Of a stretch of DNA of 64,000 nucleotides, positions 54,710 to 62,673 are shown piece by piece. The position numbers and the translations under genes are program-made. The stretch lies in contig JAPSFS010000009.1 in the NCBI GenBank assembly GCA_035063785.1, forward strand, positions 62,001 through 126,000. Reading direction: 5' to 3'. The notes under the pieces were generated by a model. It was not told the DNA's origin, ran no database searches, and was given only the letters and a program-made list of their open reading frames with translations. The stretch comes from Comamonas_C sp026954015. Its GTDB lineage: Bacteria; Pseudomonadota; Gammaproteobacteria; Burkholderiales; Burkholderiaceae_C. The first letter of the stretch is position 1; each line of letters begins with the position of its first letter.

Positions 54710-55549
54710 ATGCAAATCGCACACACGATCACCGACCTGCGCCACGCCCTGCAGGGGCGCGGCCGCCCCGCGCTCGTGCCCACCATGGGCAACCTGCACG
54801 ACGGCCATCTGGCTCTGGTACACCAGGCCAGGCCGCTGGGCGACATGCTCGTCACCAGCATCTTCGTCAACCGCCTGCAGTTCCTGCCCGGTGAAGATTT
54901 CGATAGCTACCCGCGCACACTGCAGGCAGATTGCGAACGGCTTGAAGCAGCAGGCTGCGATGTAGTCTTTGCGCCCTCCGAATCGGACCTGTACCCCGAA
55001 CCGCAGACCTGCACGGTCCAGCCCGACCCGGCGCTGGCGGGCATGCTTGAAGGCCAGTTCCGCCCCGGCTTCTTCACCGGCGTCTGCACGGTGGTGATGA
55101 AGCTCTTCTGGTGCGTGTTCGGTGGCGCACCGGGCACGGCGGTGTTCGGTCGCAAGGACTACCAGCAGCAGCTCGTGATCCGCCAGATGGTGCGCCAGTT
55201 CGCGCTGCCGGTCGAGATCGTCACCGCGCCCATCAGCCGCGCACCCGACGGTCTCGCGCTCAGCTCACGCAACGGCTACCTGAGCCCCGCCGAACGCACC
55301 CAGGCCATCGAGCTGAGCCGTGCGCTGCACGCGCTCGCACAGGCCGCCATGCAGCCCGGCGCGGACATCCCCGCGCTGGAGCGTGAGGCACAAGCCGCGC
55401 TTGCGGCCCGCGGCTGGAAGCCCGACTACCTCACGGTGCGCGACCGCGCCACGCTGCGCGCCCCAGCCCCCGTACAGGCAGGCTCACTGGTGGCGCTGGG
55501 CGCCGCCCGCCTGGGCACCACACGCCTGATCGACAACCTGGAATTCTGA
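54710..55549 (+). CDS. panC: Pantothenate synthetase
   Basis: Joins pantoate and beta-alanine with ATP. The 279 residues have VPTMGNLHDGHLALVHQA near residue 25 (HIGH-like nucleotide motif), TSIFVNRLQF, PGFFTGVCTVVMKLF near residue 122, FGRKDYQQQLVIRQM near residue 145, and SSRNGYLSPAER near residue 185. In an operon with panB. It is convergent with the tRNA-Leu gene. Confidence 0.97.
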   Translation: MQIAHTITDLRHALQGRGRPALVPTMGNLHDGHLALVHQARPLGDMLVTSIFVNRLQFLPGEDFDSYPRTLQADCERLEAAGCDVVFAPSESDLYPEPQTCTVQPDPALAGMLEGQFRPGFFTGVCTVVMKLFWCVFGGAPGTAVFGRKDYQQQLVIRQMVRQFALPVEIVTAPISRAPDGLALSSRNGYLSPAERTQAIELSRALHALAQAAMQPGADIPALEREAQAALAARGWKPDYLTVRDRATLRAPAPVQAGSLVALGAARLGTTRLIDNLEF

Positions 55550-55570
55550 ACCGTCGCAGTCTGCGCCGGG

Positions 55571-55657
55571 ATGGTGCGCGGGGGGGGACTCGAACCCCCA
55601 CGCCCGCGAGAGCGTCAGGACCTAAACCTGGTGCGTCTACCAATTTCGCCACCCGCG
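55571..55657 (-). tRNA. tRNA-Leu (anticodon UAG)
   Basis: An 87-base tRNA including an encoded CCA. The acceptor GCGCGGG pairs with CCCGCGC. The D loop holds AAATTGGTAGAC, the anticodon stem CAGG/CCTG encloses TTTAGGT (anticodon TAG), a class II variable arm follows, and the T arm is GGGGGTTCGAGTCCCCC. It reads CUA and other CUN leucine codons. It lies on the minus strand between panC and the glutathione transferase gene. Confidence 0.97.
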
Positions 55658-55741
55658 CGCCAAACGCTCGATTCTACCGGCGACCATGCACCGCACTACG
55701 GGATTACGATGGTGGCCGCCCACCCAACAAGGAGACCCATC

Positions 55742-56362
55742 ATGAAGCTCTACACCGCCACCCGTGCACCCAATCCCCGCCGCGTGCTCATGTTCATGGC
55801 GGAAAAGGCGATCAGCGGCATCGAGCTCGTGACCATCGATCTCAACACCGGCGAGCACAAGGCCGCCGCCTACCGTGCCAAGGTACCCGCCGCGCGCGTG
55901 CCTGCACTCGAACTCGACGACGGGCGCGTATTGAGCGAAACGCGCGCCATCTGCACCTACCTCGAAGGGCTGCATCCCGAACCCAACCTGATGGGCGTCG
56001 ATTTCGAGGAGCGTGCGTTCATCGAGATGCACGACCGGCGCGTCGAGTGGTACTGGATGCTGCCGATCGCCAACTGCGTGCGCCACACCCACCCCGGTCT
56101 CGCCGTGCTCGAGCACCCGCAATTCGAGGATTTCGGCCGGTCGCAGGGCGAAAAGGTGCGCGACAGCGCGCGTCAGCTGGACACCCTGCTCGCGCGCCAG
56201 CCGTGGATCGCTGGCGAGCGCTTCACCATCGCCGACATCACCGCGTTCTGTGCGACGGAATTCGCCAAACTGATGAAATTCAACGCGGGAGCGGAAGGCT
56301 ACACCGCCCTGCAAGCCTGGCGCGACCGCGTCGCAGCGCGCGAAAGCGCCCGCGCCGGTTAG
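55742..56362 (+). CDS. Glutathione S-transferase family protein
   Basis: A 206-residue GST. The thioredoxin-like N domain begins MKLYTATRAPNPRRVLMFMA and has the glutathione-contacting VPALELDDGRVLSETRAICTYLE (in blocks, Ser in SETRAI near residue 64). The helical C domain follows, with WIAGERFTIADITAF near residue 160. Substrate and catalytic activity cannot be told. An ORF frame reaching further upstream overlaps the tRNA and is not used. Confidence 0.92.
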   Translation: MKLYTATRAPNPRRVLMFMAEKAISGIELVTIDLNTGEHKAAAYRAKVPAARVPALELDDGRVLSETRAICTYLEGLHPEPNLMGVDFEERAFIEMHDRRVEWYWMLPIANCVRHTHPGLAVLEHPQFEDFGRSQGEKVRDSARQLDTLLARQPWIAGERFTIADITAFCATEFAKLMKFNAGAEGYTALQAWRDRVAARESARAG

Positions 56363-56377
56363 GCGGGACGCAGCCGC

Positions 56378-58291
56378 TCAGCCAGCCCGCGGATAACCCA
56401 GAGCCGCCAGCGCGGCCTTGATCTCGGGCAGCACGGTGTCGTCCTCGATCGTCGCGGGCACCTTCACCTCGCCGCCGTCGGCCATGGTGCGTACCGTGAC
56501 GCGCAACACCTTGCCCGAGCGCGTCTTGGGCAACCGCGCCACCACGCGCACGCTCTTGAAGTCCGCCACTGCACCGATCTGCGCGCGCACCCTGGCGACG
56601 AGGTCCTTGCAGATTTCCTCGTCCGTGTGCTTCACGCCGCTCTTGAGCACCACCAGCCCGAGTGGCACCTGGCCCTTGAGCACGTCGGCCACGCCCACGA
56701 CCGCCGCCTCGGCGACATCGGGGTGCGACGCCAGCACCTCCTCCATCTGCCCAGTGGACAAGCGGTGCCCCGCGACGTTGATGATGTCGTCGATGCGCGA
56801 CATCACCCACCCATACCCCTCGGCGTCAATGTAGCCCGCATCCCCCGAAAGATAGTAGCCGGGGTAGCGCGAAAGGTAGGTCTCTTCGTAGCCCTTTTCG
56901 TTGTTCCACAGCGTGTACAGCGTGCCGGGCGGCATCGGCAGCTTGATCACCAGGCTGCCGATGTCACCCGCGGCCTTCTCGTTGCCGTCCTCGTCCAGGA
57001 TGCGGATGTCGAACCCCGGCACCGGCTTGGTCGGCGAGCCCGGATGCACCGGCAGGTGCTCGAGCCCCATGCAGTTGCTGATCGCGGGCCATCCGAGCTC
57101 GGTCTGCCACCAGTTGTCGATCACCGGAACGCCCAGGATCCTCTCCGCCCACTCGATCGTGTCGGGGTCGCCGCGCTCGCCCGCCAGGAAGAGCGTGCGG
57201 AACTTCGACAGATCGTATTTCTTGACGAGCGTGCCCTCGGGGTCTTCCTTCTTGATCGCGCGAAACGCGGTCGGCGCGGTGAAGAACGCATTCACGCCGT
57301 GCTCGGCGCAGACCCGCCAGAACGCGCCCGCGTCCGGCGTCCCCACGGGCTTGCCCTCGTAGACGATGGTGGTGCACCCCTGCAGCAACGGGCCGTACAC
57401 GATGTACGAATGCCCCACCACCCAGCCCACGTCCGAACCGGCCCAGTACACGTCCCCCGGCTGAACGCCGTACACCGCCTCCATCGACCAGCGCAGCGCC
57501 ACCGCGTGCCCCCCGTTGTCGCGCACCACGCCCTTGGGTTTGCCCGTCGTTCCCGAGGTGTAGATGACGTACAGCGGATCGGTTGCCGCCAGCGGCACGC
57601 AATCGGCCGGTTGCACCCTAGCGACCGCATCGCTCCAATCGACGTCGCGGCCCGCCACCATGTCGCAGCGCAGCTCGCGGCGCTGCAAGACGAGACACGG
57701 CGTCTGCGGTACGCCGGCGATCTCGAGTGCTTCGTCCAGCAAGGGCTTGTAGGGCACGGCCTTGCCCGGCAGCAGACCGCACGACGCCGACATCATGACC
57801 TTGGGCTTGGCGTCCACGATGCGCTTGGCCAGCTCGGGCGCAGCAAAGCCGCCGAACACGACCGAATGCACCGCACCGATCCGGGCGCATGCGAGCATCG
57901 CAATCACCGCCTCGGCCACCATCGGCATGTAGATCACCACCCGGTCGCCCTTATCCACGCCCATGGCACGCAAGGCCCCGGCGCACTGCGCGACCTCATG
58001 CTGCAACTGCCGGTACGTGAGCTTGCGCTGCTGTCCAGCAAGCGGGCTGTCGTAAATCAGGGCGAGCTGGTCGCCACGCCCGTTGACGACATGACGATCG
58101 ACACAGTTGTAGCAGGTGTTGAGCACGCCACCGACAAACCACCGATAAAACGGCTTGCGCGTATCGTCGATCACCGTATCCCAGCGTTTGATCCAGTCGA
58201 TCCCCTCGGCAATCTCGCCCCAGAACTTGGCCGGATCCGACCGTGCCGCCTCGACCGCCTTCGCGTAGCCACCAATGCTTGCTGTGCCCAT
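56378..58291 (-). CDS. prpE: Propionyl-CoA synthetase
   Basis: AMP-forming acyl-CoA synthetase of 637 residues. N-terminal extension GYAKAVEAARSDPAKFWGEI, adenylate-binding YTSGTTGKPKGVVRDNGGHA near residue 275, DNWWQTELGWP near residue 400, SGDAGYIDAEGYGWVMSRID near residue 510, and the acylatable lysine in LPKTRSGKVLR near residue 600. The VVRDNGGHA stretch favours PrpE over acetyl-CoA synthetase. The ATG at 58291 has a GGAGG ribosome site. It activates propionate for the methylcitrate route, whose genes are not in the window. Confidence 0.93.
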   Translation of the reverse strand: MGTASIGGYAKAVEAARSDPAKFWGEIAEGIDWIKRWDTVIDDTRKPFYRWFVGGVLNTCYNCVDRHVVNGRGDQLALIYDSPLAGQQRKLTYRQLQHEVAQCAGALRAMGVDKGDRVVIYMPMVAEAVIAMLACARIGAVHSVVFGGFAAPELAKRIVDAKPKVMMSASCGLLPGKAVPYKPLLDEALEIAGVPQTPCLVLQRRELRCDMVAGRDVDWSDAVARVQPADCVPLAATDPLYVIYTSGTTGKPKGVVRDNGGHAVALRWSMEAVYGVQPGDVYWAGSDVGWVVGHSYIVYGPLLQGCTTIVYEGKPVGTPDAGAFWRVCAEHGVNAFFTAPTAFRAIKKEDPEGTLVKKYDLSKFRTLFLAGERGDPDTIEWAERILGVPVIDNWWQTELGWPAISNCMGLEHLPVHPGSPTKPVPGFDIRILDEDGNEKAAGDIGSLVIKLPMPPGTLYTLWNNEKGYEETYLSRYPGYYLSGDAGYIDAEGYGWVMSRIDDIINVAGHRLSTGQMEEVLASHPDVAEAAVVGVADVLKGQVPLGLVVLKSGVKHTDEEICKDLVARVRAQIGAVADFKSVRVVARLPKTRSGKVLRVTVRTMADGGEVKVPATIEDDTVLPEIKAALAALGYPRAG

Positions 58292-58370
58292 TACTGCCTC
58301 CTTGATGTGCTGATGTGCATTGACTTGGAAAACCGCCAAGTAGCGCGAGCCCGTTCACCGCGCCCGGCGC

Positions 58371-58970
58371 TCACTTGATGAGCGCCTGCACGGGCTTGAA
58401 CTGCGGGTGGGTGCAGGTGCGCAGCCACTCGAAGGCCACCATCTCCGTGGTGACGAGCTCCACACCAGCACCCGCCAGCCGGTCGTAGGCAGCATCGCGA
58501 TTGTGTTCGGTACGCGAGCCGCATGCATCCGTGACCACCCAAACATCGAACTCCTCGTCGACCAGATCCAGCGCCGTTTGCAGCAGGCAGACATGCGCCT
58601 CGCACCCGGCCACAACAATGACTGGGCGCGCAGCCTGCTCCTCCAAACCCTTGCGCCCAGGCTGGGGCGAGTTGCGTGAGCGGCCGCCCTGCCGAGTCGG
58701 CGCCCGCAAACGCGCACCCAAGCCATCCCCCACCGCGCTGAAGTGCATCTTGGCGAGCGTCTGCCCGCACAGCTCGGCCAATTGCGGGGCGTTGTGCCCG
58801 AGGCGCTCCGGGTTTTGCTCGGTACCCCACACCGGCACCTGCAGCATCTTCGCCATGCGCGCCAGACGCACCGCGTTGGCGAGCACCTGCGGGCCCTCAA
58901 AGATGGCCGGCATCAACCGTTCCTGGTAATCCACCAGCACCAGCTGGGATTCGTCCACATCAAGCAGCAT
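58371..58970 (-). CDS. Isochorismatase-like cysteine hydrolase
   Basis: A 199-residue protein of the YcaC/isochorismatase superfamily. The catalytic triad is probably Asp in LVLVDYQERLMPAI near residue 15, Lys in LAKMHFSAV, and Cys in VVAGCEAHVCLLQTALDL near residue 125. An Arg/Gly/Pro-rich insertion (RAPTRQGGRSRNSPQPGRKG) sits between the lysine and cysteine motifs, longer than I would expect. Eighty bases before prpE on the same strand; a functional link is unproven. The substrate is unknown. Confidence 0.85.
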   Translation of the reverse strand: MLLDVDESQLVLVDYQERLMPAIFEGPQVLANAVRLARMAKMLQVPVWGTEQNPERLGHNAPQLAELCGQTLAKMHFSAVGDGLGARLRAPTRQGGRSRNSPQPGRKGLEEQAARPVIVVAGCEAHVCLLQTALDLVDEEFDVWVVTDACGSRTEHNRDAAYDRLAGAGVELVTTEMVAFEWLRTCTHPQFKPVQALIK

Positions 58971-59060
58971 CACGACAGATCCCGGAAATACATGCGGCCA
59001 TTGTCGCAGCACGGATACACCGCCCTGAATTGGCCAGAGTGCCCTCGCAGTTTCACGACC

Positions 59061-59087
59061 TAAAATGACATTTCGCTGACACGTCAG
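59061..59087 (+). promoter_or_regulatory. Possible promoter and operator of the iclR gene
   Basis: TAAAAT (59061-59066) is a likely -10. The palindrome CTGAC-AC-GTCAG (59076-59087) follows, just before the start codon. It is well placed for autorepression; the binder is not known. Confidence 0.4.
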
Positions 59088-59094
59088 ACGACCG

Positions 59095-59904
59095 ATGAAG
59101 AAGCCGAGCTACGACCTCCCACCCACACCCAGCGTCCAGGTGCTGGAGCGCATGTTCACGCTCATCGATATCCTAGCCGCGCGCGACGAGGCTGCGCCGC
59201 TCAAGGAAATCAGCGAAAAGGCCGGTCTGCACCCTTCCACCGCCCACCGCATCCTCAACGACCTCGTGATCGGACGGTTCGTCGATCGGCCGGAGTCTGG
59301 CAGCTATCGGCTCGGCATGCGTTTTCTGGAACTTGGCAACCTCGTGAAGGCCCGATTGAGCGTGCGTGACGCTGCCATCCTGCCCATGCGTCACCTGCAC
59401 AAGCTGATCCAGCAGCCGGTCAACCTGAGCGTGCGCCAAGGTGACGAAATCGTCTACATCGAGCGCGCCTACAGCGAGCGCTCGGGCATGCAGGTGGTGC
59501 GAGCGATCGGAGGGCACGCACCACTGCACCTCACCTCCACTGGCAAACTGTTCCTGGCCGCCGACGACCCACATCGTGTGCGCGCCTACGCAACGCGCAC
59601 CGGCCTCCCCGGGCATACGCGCAACAGCATCACCCAACTCACCGCACTCGAGCGCGAGCTCGCGCGCGCCAGACAGTACGGCGTCGCGCGAGACAACGAG
59701 GAACTCGAGGTCGGTGTGCGCTGCATTGCTGCCGGCGTATACGACGATCAGGGTGATCTCGTCGCCGGCCTGTCGATTTCCGCCCCCGCCGATCGGCTGG
59801 ATGACAGCTGGCTGCCCAAGCTGCAGGCCAGCGCACACGATATTTCCATCGCGCTCGGCTACTCGCCAACCTCCCGCCAGGCCCACGGTCCGCGCACCAA
59901 ATAA
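59095..59904 (+). CDS. IclR family transcriptional regulator
   Basis: A 269-residue regulator. The winged helix at about 13-80 has LKEISEKAGLHPSTAHRILNDL, and the IclR effector domain follows with RQGDEIVYIERAYSERSGM, HLTSTGKLFLAAD and EELEVGVRCIAAGVYD (conserved Cys). It is divergent from the isochorismatase-like gene and prpE, and upstream of the ABC transporter; either may be its target. Confidence 0.92.
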   Translation: MKKPSYDLPPTPSVQVLERMFTLIDILAARDEAAPLKEISEKAGLHPSTAHRILNDLVIGRFVDRPESGSYRLGMRFLELGNLVKARLSVRDAAILPMRHLHKLIQQPVNLSVRQGDEIVYIERAYSERSGMQVVRAIGGHAPLHLTSTGKLFLAADDPHRVRAYATRTGLPGHTRNSITQLTALERELARARQYGVARDNEELEVGVRCIAAGVYDDQGDLVAGLSISAPADRLDDSWLPKLQASAHDISIALGYSPTSRQAHGPRTK

Positions 59905-60272
59905 AGCGCGATTGCAGTGCCAAACAGGGCGCGTCGGCAGATCGTGGCGCTCGGGGGAAATTCCGCCCTTGCAGGAAAGCTGATGCACGCGCCGTTGCGA
60001 CGCATCACTTACGCGCGCCTGACAACGCGGGGCGTTTTGGCGCGTATTTTCTCGGGGTTTTCGAGTCTAGCCAGCCTTGCTCTCGTGCCATACATTCGAT
60101 AGCGTCGCGCGTGGAAGACCATGGGCTGGCACAGGCCAGTGGGCAGACTTGGTAAAGCCGAGGCTGCCTCGTAAACCCATCGGTGATGTGGCCGCCGGGC
60201 GCTTCAAGGGTCATTGCAATCCCACGATGGCAATGTGAATCAAGACCACGAATCCAACCACGAAGGAGATTT
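59905..60272. other. Gene-free leader region with a possible structured RNA
   Basis: No convincing gene in these 368 bases. From 60118 to 60184 the plus strand can fold into a two-hairpin junction: ACCATGGG with CCCAT(C)GGT as closing stem, hairpin CTGGC-ACAG-GCCAG (60126-60139) and hairpin CGAGG-CTG-CCTCG (60159-60171), leaving TGGGCAGACTTGGTAAAGC (60140-60158) unpaired. An inverted repeat CATTGC-N12-GCAATG lies at 60212-60235. Confidence 0.4.
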
Positions 60273-61622
60273 ATGTCCAAGGTCAATTCAAAACACGGTG
60301 TATCGCGCCGCAATGCGCTGCAGTTGAGCGCTGCCGGCGGGATGATGGTCACCGGCATGGGCGGAGTGCAATGGGCATTCGCCGCCGACAAGCCAGCGCT
60401 GGGAGCCACCTGGCCCGCAGGCTCGCAAGGCGACACCGTGTACCTGGGCGCCGCTGTCCCGCTGACCGGCACCTATGCAGTGCAGGGCGCGGACGAGCTC
60501 AAAGGCATGGAGCTGGCGATCGAGCACATCAACACGAACCACGCATTGATGAAGGCAATCGCTCCGAAGGTCAACAACGGCGTGAATGGCAAGAAGGTCA
60601 AGCTGCTGTCGGCCGACTCCGCTGCCAAGCCCAACCAGGCCCTGCAGGTTTCGCAGACGTTCATCGCGCAAAACAAGATCATCGCGATGATCGGCTCCAC
60701 CTCGTCTGCCGTCGCGGTGGCAATGAACAAGTTCGCACAGCGCGAAAAAATCCTCTATATGGCGGGTATCTCGGGCTCCAACGACACCACCGGCAAGGAC
60801 TGCGTGCGCTACGGCTTCCGCCAGGGCTACTACGGTGAAATGGCGGCCAACGCGATCGGCCCTATCCTGGTCAAGCAGTTCGGCAAGAACCGCAAGGCCG
60901 CGTTCATGACGCCGGACTACACCTACGGCCACACCACCACCGAATCGGTCAACAACTACCTGACCAAGGAAGGTGGCTGGAAGATGGTGACCAATCAGGT
61001 CTCGCCGCTGGGCACGCAAGACTTCAGCCAGTACCTGACGAACATCGCCAACTCCGGCGCGGAGTTCCTCGTCAACGTGAACTGGGGGCGTGACGCGGTG
61101 CTGTCCTCGCAGCAGGCCAAGCAGTTTGGCCTCATCCCGAAAATGACGCTCGTGCTGCCCTACCAGATCCCGTTCATCGCCAAGGAAGCCGGCGTGGACA
61201 TCACGCACGGCGTGCTGGCGGCCACGGACTTCTGGTGGACCCTGGAAGACAAATATCCGCTGGCCAAGCAGTTCGTCGACGCCTTCCAGAAGAAGTACGG
61301 CTACCGTCCCGAGTGGGGCGCTGAAAACGGCTATGTAAGCTTTGCGCACTGGGCGCGCATGGTCACGGAAGCAGGGAGCTTCTACCCCCCCGACGTGATC
61401 AAGCAATGGGAAAAGGGAGAAACCATTCCCTCGTTGCTGGGCGATGTGCACTACCGGCCGGAAGACCACCAGTGCGTACGTCCCGTCGTCATCGTCCGTG
61501 GCAAGGAAAAGAAGGACATGAAGAACGACGAGGACTTCTGGGAAATCGTCGAAATTGTCGACGGCGCCAAGGTCATCCAGAAGCCTGATGCATTCGGGTG
61601 CAAGCTGGGCGACTACACCTGA
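60273..61622 (+). CDS. Tat-exported branched-chain-type binding protein
   Basis: Periplasmic binding protein (Peripla_BP_6 type) of 449 residues. The N-terminus SRRNALQLSAAGGMMVTGMG is a twin-arginine signal ending near AFAADK, unusual for this otherwise Sec-exported family. The mature protein has GAAVPLTGTYAVQGADELKG, MELAIEHIN and MIGSTSSAVAVAMNKFAQ. It precedes two permease genes and is probably their binding protein. Substrate unknown: amino acid, amide or aromatic acid. GAAGGAG ribosome site. Confidence 0.9.
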   Translation: MSKVNSKHGVSRRNALQLSAAGGMMVTGMGGVQWAFAADKPALGATWPAGSQGDTVYLGAAVPLTGTYAVQGADELKGMELAIEHINTNHALMKAIAPKVNNGVNGKKVKLLSADSAAKPNQALQVSQTFIAQNKIIAMIGSTSSAVAVAMNKFAQREKILYMAGISGSNDTTGKDCVRYGFRQGYYGEMAANAIGPILVKQFGKNRKAAFMTPDYTYGHTTTESVNNYLTKEGGWKMVTNQVSPLGTQDFSQYLTNIANSGAEFLVNVNWGRDAVLSSQQAKQFGLIPKMTLVLPYQIPFIAKEAGVDITHGVLAATDFWWTLEDKYPLAKQFVDAFQKKYGYRPEWGAENGYVSFAHWARMVTEAGSFYPPDVIKQWEKGETIPSLLGDVHYRPEDHQCVRPVVIVRGKEKKDMKNDEDFWEIVEIVDGAKVIQKPDAFGCKLGDYT

Positions 61623-61633
61623 CGTCACACCCG

Positions 61634-61662
61634 CGTGTGGAGGGCGCCACGCCCTCCACACG
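61634..61662 (+). promoter_or_regulatory. Perfect 13-bp hairpin after the binding-protein gene
   Basis: CGTGTGGAGGGCG (61634-61646), loop CCA, CGCCCTCCACACG (61650-61662). No T-run follows. Located 11 bases past the stop, it probably protects the upstream message or reduces read-through, giving excess binding protein over permeases. The rest of the 159-base gap shows no gene. Confidence 0.65.
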
Positions 61663-61781
61663 ACGTGAGCGCGCCACTCTGGCGGAGCGCCAACTTCGTC
61701 GGTGCACTTTCTGTCGGATAGTGCATCGGCGGGCTGGGCGCTCATCTTTTCGTATCGACTGACAACCTACGGCGGGGCAAT

Positions 61782-62657
61782 GTGATCAACACGGCCAACT
61801 TCCTATCGCAACTGTTCAACGGGCTGGTCCTGGGTGCACTGCTTGCACTCATATCGTCCGGCCTGACGATCATCTACGGCACATTGGGCGTGCTCAACCT
61901 CGCACACGGCGCGCTATTCATGTTGGGCGGCTATGCCGGCTGGCTCGCATACGAGTATTCACACTCGTTCATCCTGGCGGTGATCGCAGGCGCGCTGTTC
62001 GTGATGGTGGTCGGCCTGATCATGGAGCAACTGATCATCCGCCACTTCTACTCCCGACCGGACGAAGACCAATTGCTCGTGACGTTCGGCCTGAGCATCG
62101 TATTCGCAGAAGCCATCCGGTATTTCTTCGGCAGCCTGTCCAAAAAGGTTCCGCCGCCCGACATCTTTGCCGGTATCACCCCGATGGGGTTCATGGTGTA
62201 TCCAACCTACCGGCTTGCGCTACTCGGGATCATCGCGATAGCGTTACTTGCGCTGTACTTCGTGCTCTACCGCACACGCATCGGCATGATCGTGCGCGCC
62301 GGCATTGAAGATTCGGTGGCCGTCGATTCGCTCGGGATCAACGTCTACAAGATTTTCACGCTGGTCTTCGGGATCGGCGCAATGGCAGCGGGGTTCTCTG
62401 GCATCGTCTATTCGCCCGTTGTCGCGATGTCGCCGGACAGCGGCGATGCCATCCTGGTACAGACGTTCGTGGTGGTCGTCATTGGCGGCGTGGGCTCCTT
62501 CCCCGGCGCCGTTCTGGGCGGCCTGATTGCCGGCGAGATCATCAGCCTGACGTCGATGGTCAACCCTGCCTACTCCATGATCATGCTGTTCGTGGCAATG
62601 ACGCTGGTCCTGGTCTTCCGTCCCCGCGGTCTGATGGGCGCGATCGGTCGCAACTAA
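61782..62657 (+). CDS. Branched-chain-type ABC permease, LivH-like
   Basis: Inner-membrane permease of 291 residues with about eight segments. FNGLVLGALLALISSGLTII and GVLNLAHGALFMLGGY at the start and GAMAAGFSGIVYSP, VIGGVGSFPGAVLGGLIAGE near residue 230 are LivH hallmarks. It starts with GTG at 61782. Base composition from here on is less GC-rich than in the first 55 kb. Confidence 0.93.
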   Translation: MINTANFLSQLFNGLVLGALLALISSGLTIIYGTLGVLNLAHGALFMLGGYAGWLAYEYSHSFILAVIAGALFVMVVGLIMEQLIIRHFYSRPDEDQLLVTFGLSIVFAEAIRYFFGSLSKKVPPPDIFAGITPMGFMVYPTYRLALLGIIAIALLALYFVLYRTRIGMIVRAGIEDSVAVDSLGINVYKIFTLVFGIGAMAAGFSGIVYSPVVAMSPDSGDAILVQTFVVVVIGGVGSFPGAVLGGLIAGEIISLTSMVNPAYSMIMLFVAMTLVLVFRPRGLMGAIGRN

Positions 62658-62673
62658 CCCCTCCGAGTCTCAG

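Noticed and set aside
55571..55741. Upstream extension of the glutathione transferase frame
   Set aside because: It overlaps the tRNA-Leu gene on the other strand and lacks homology.
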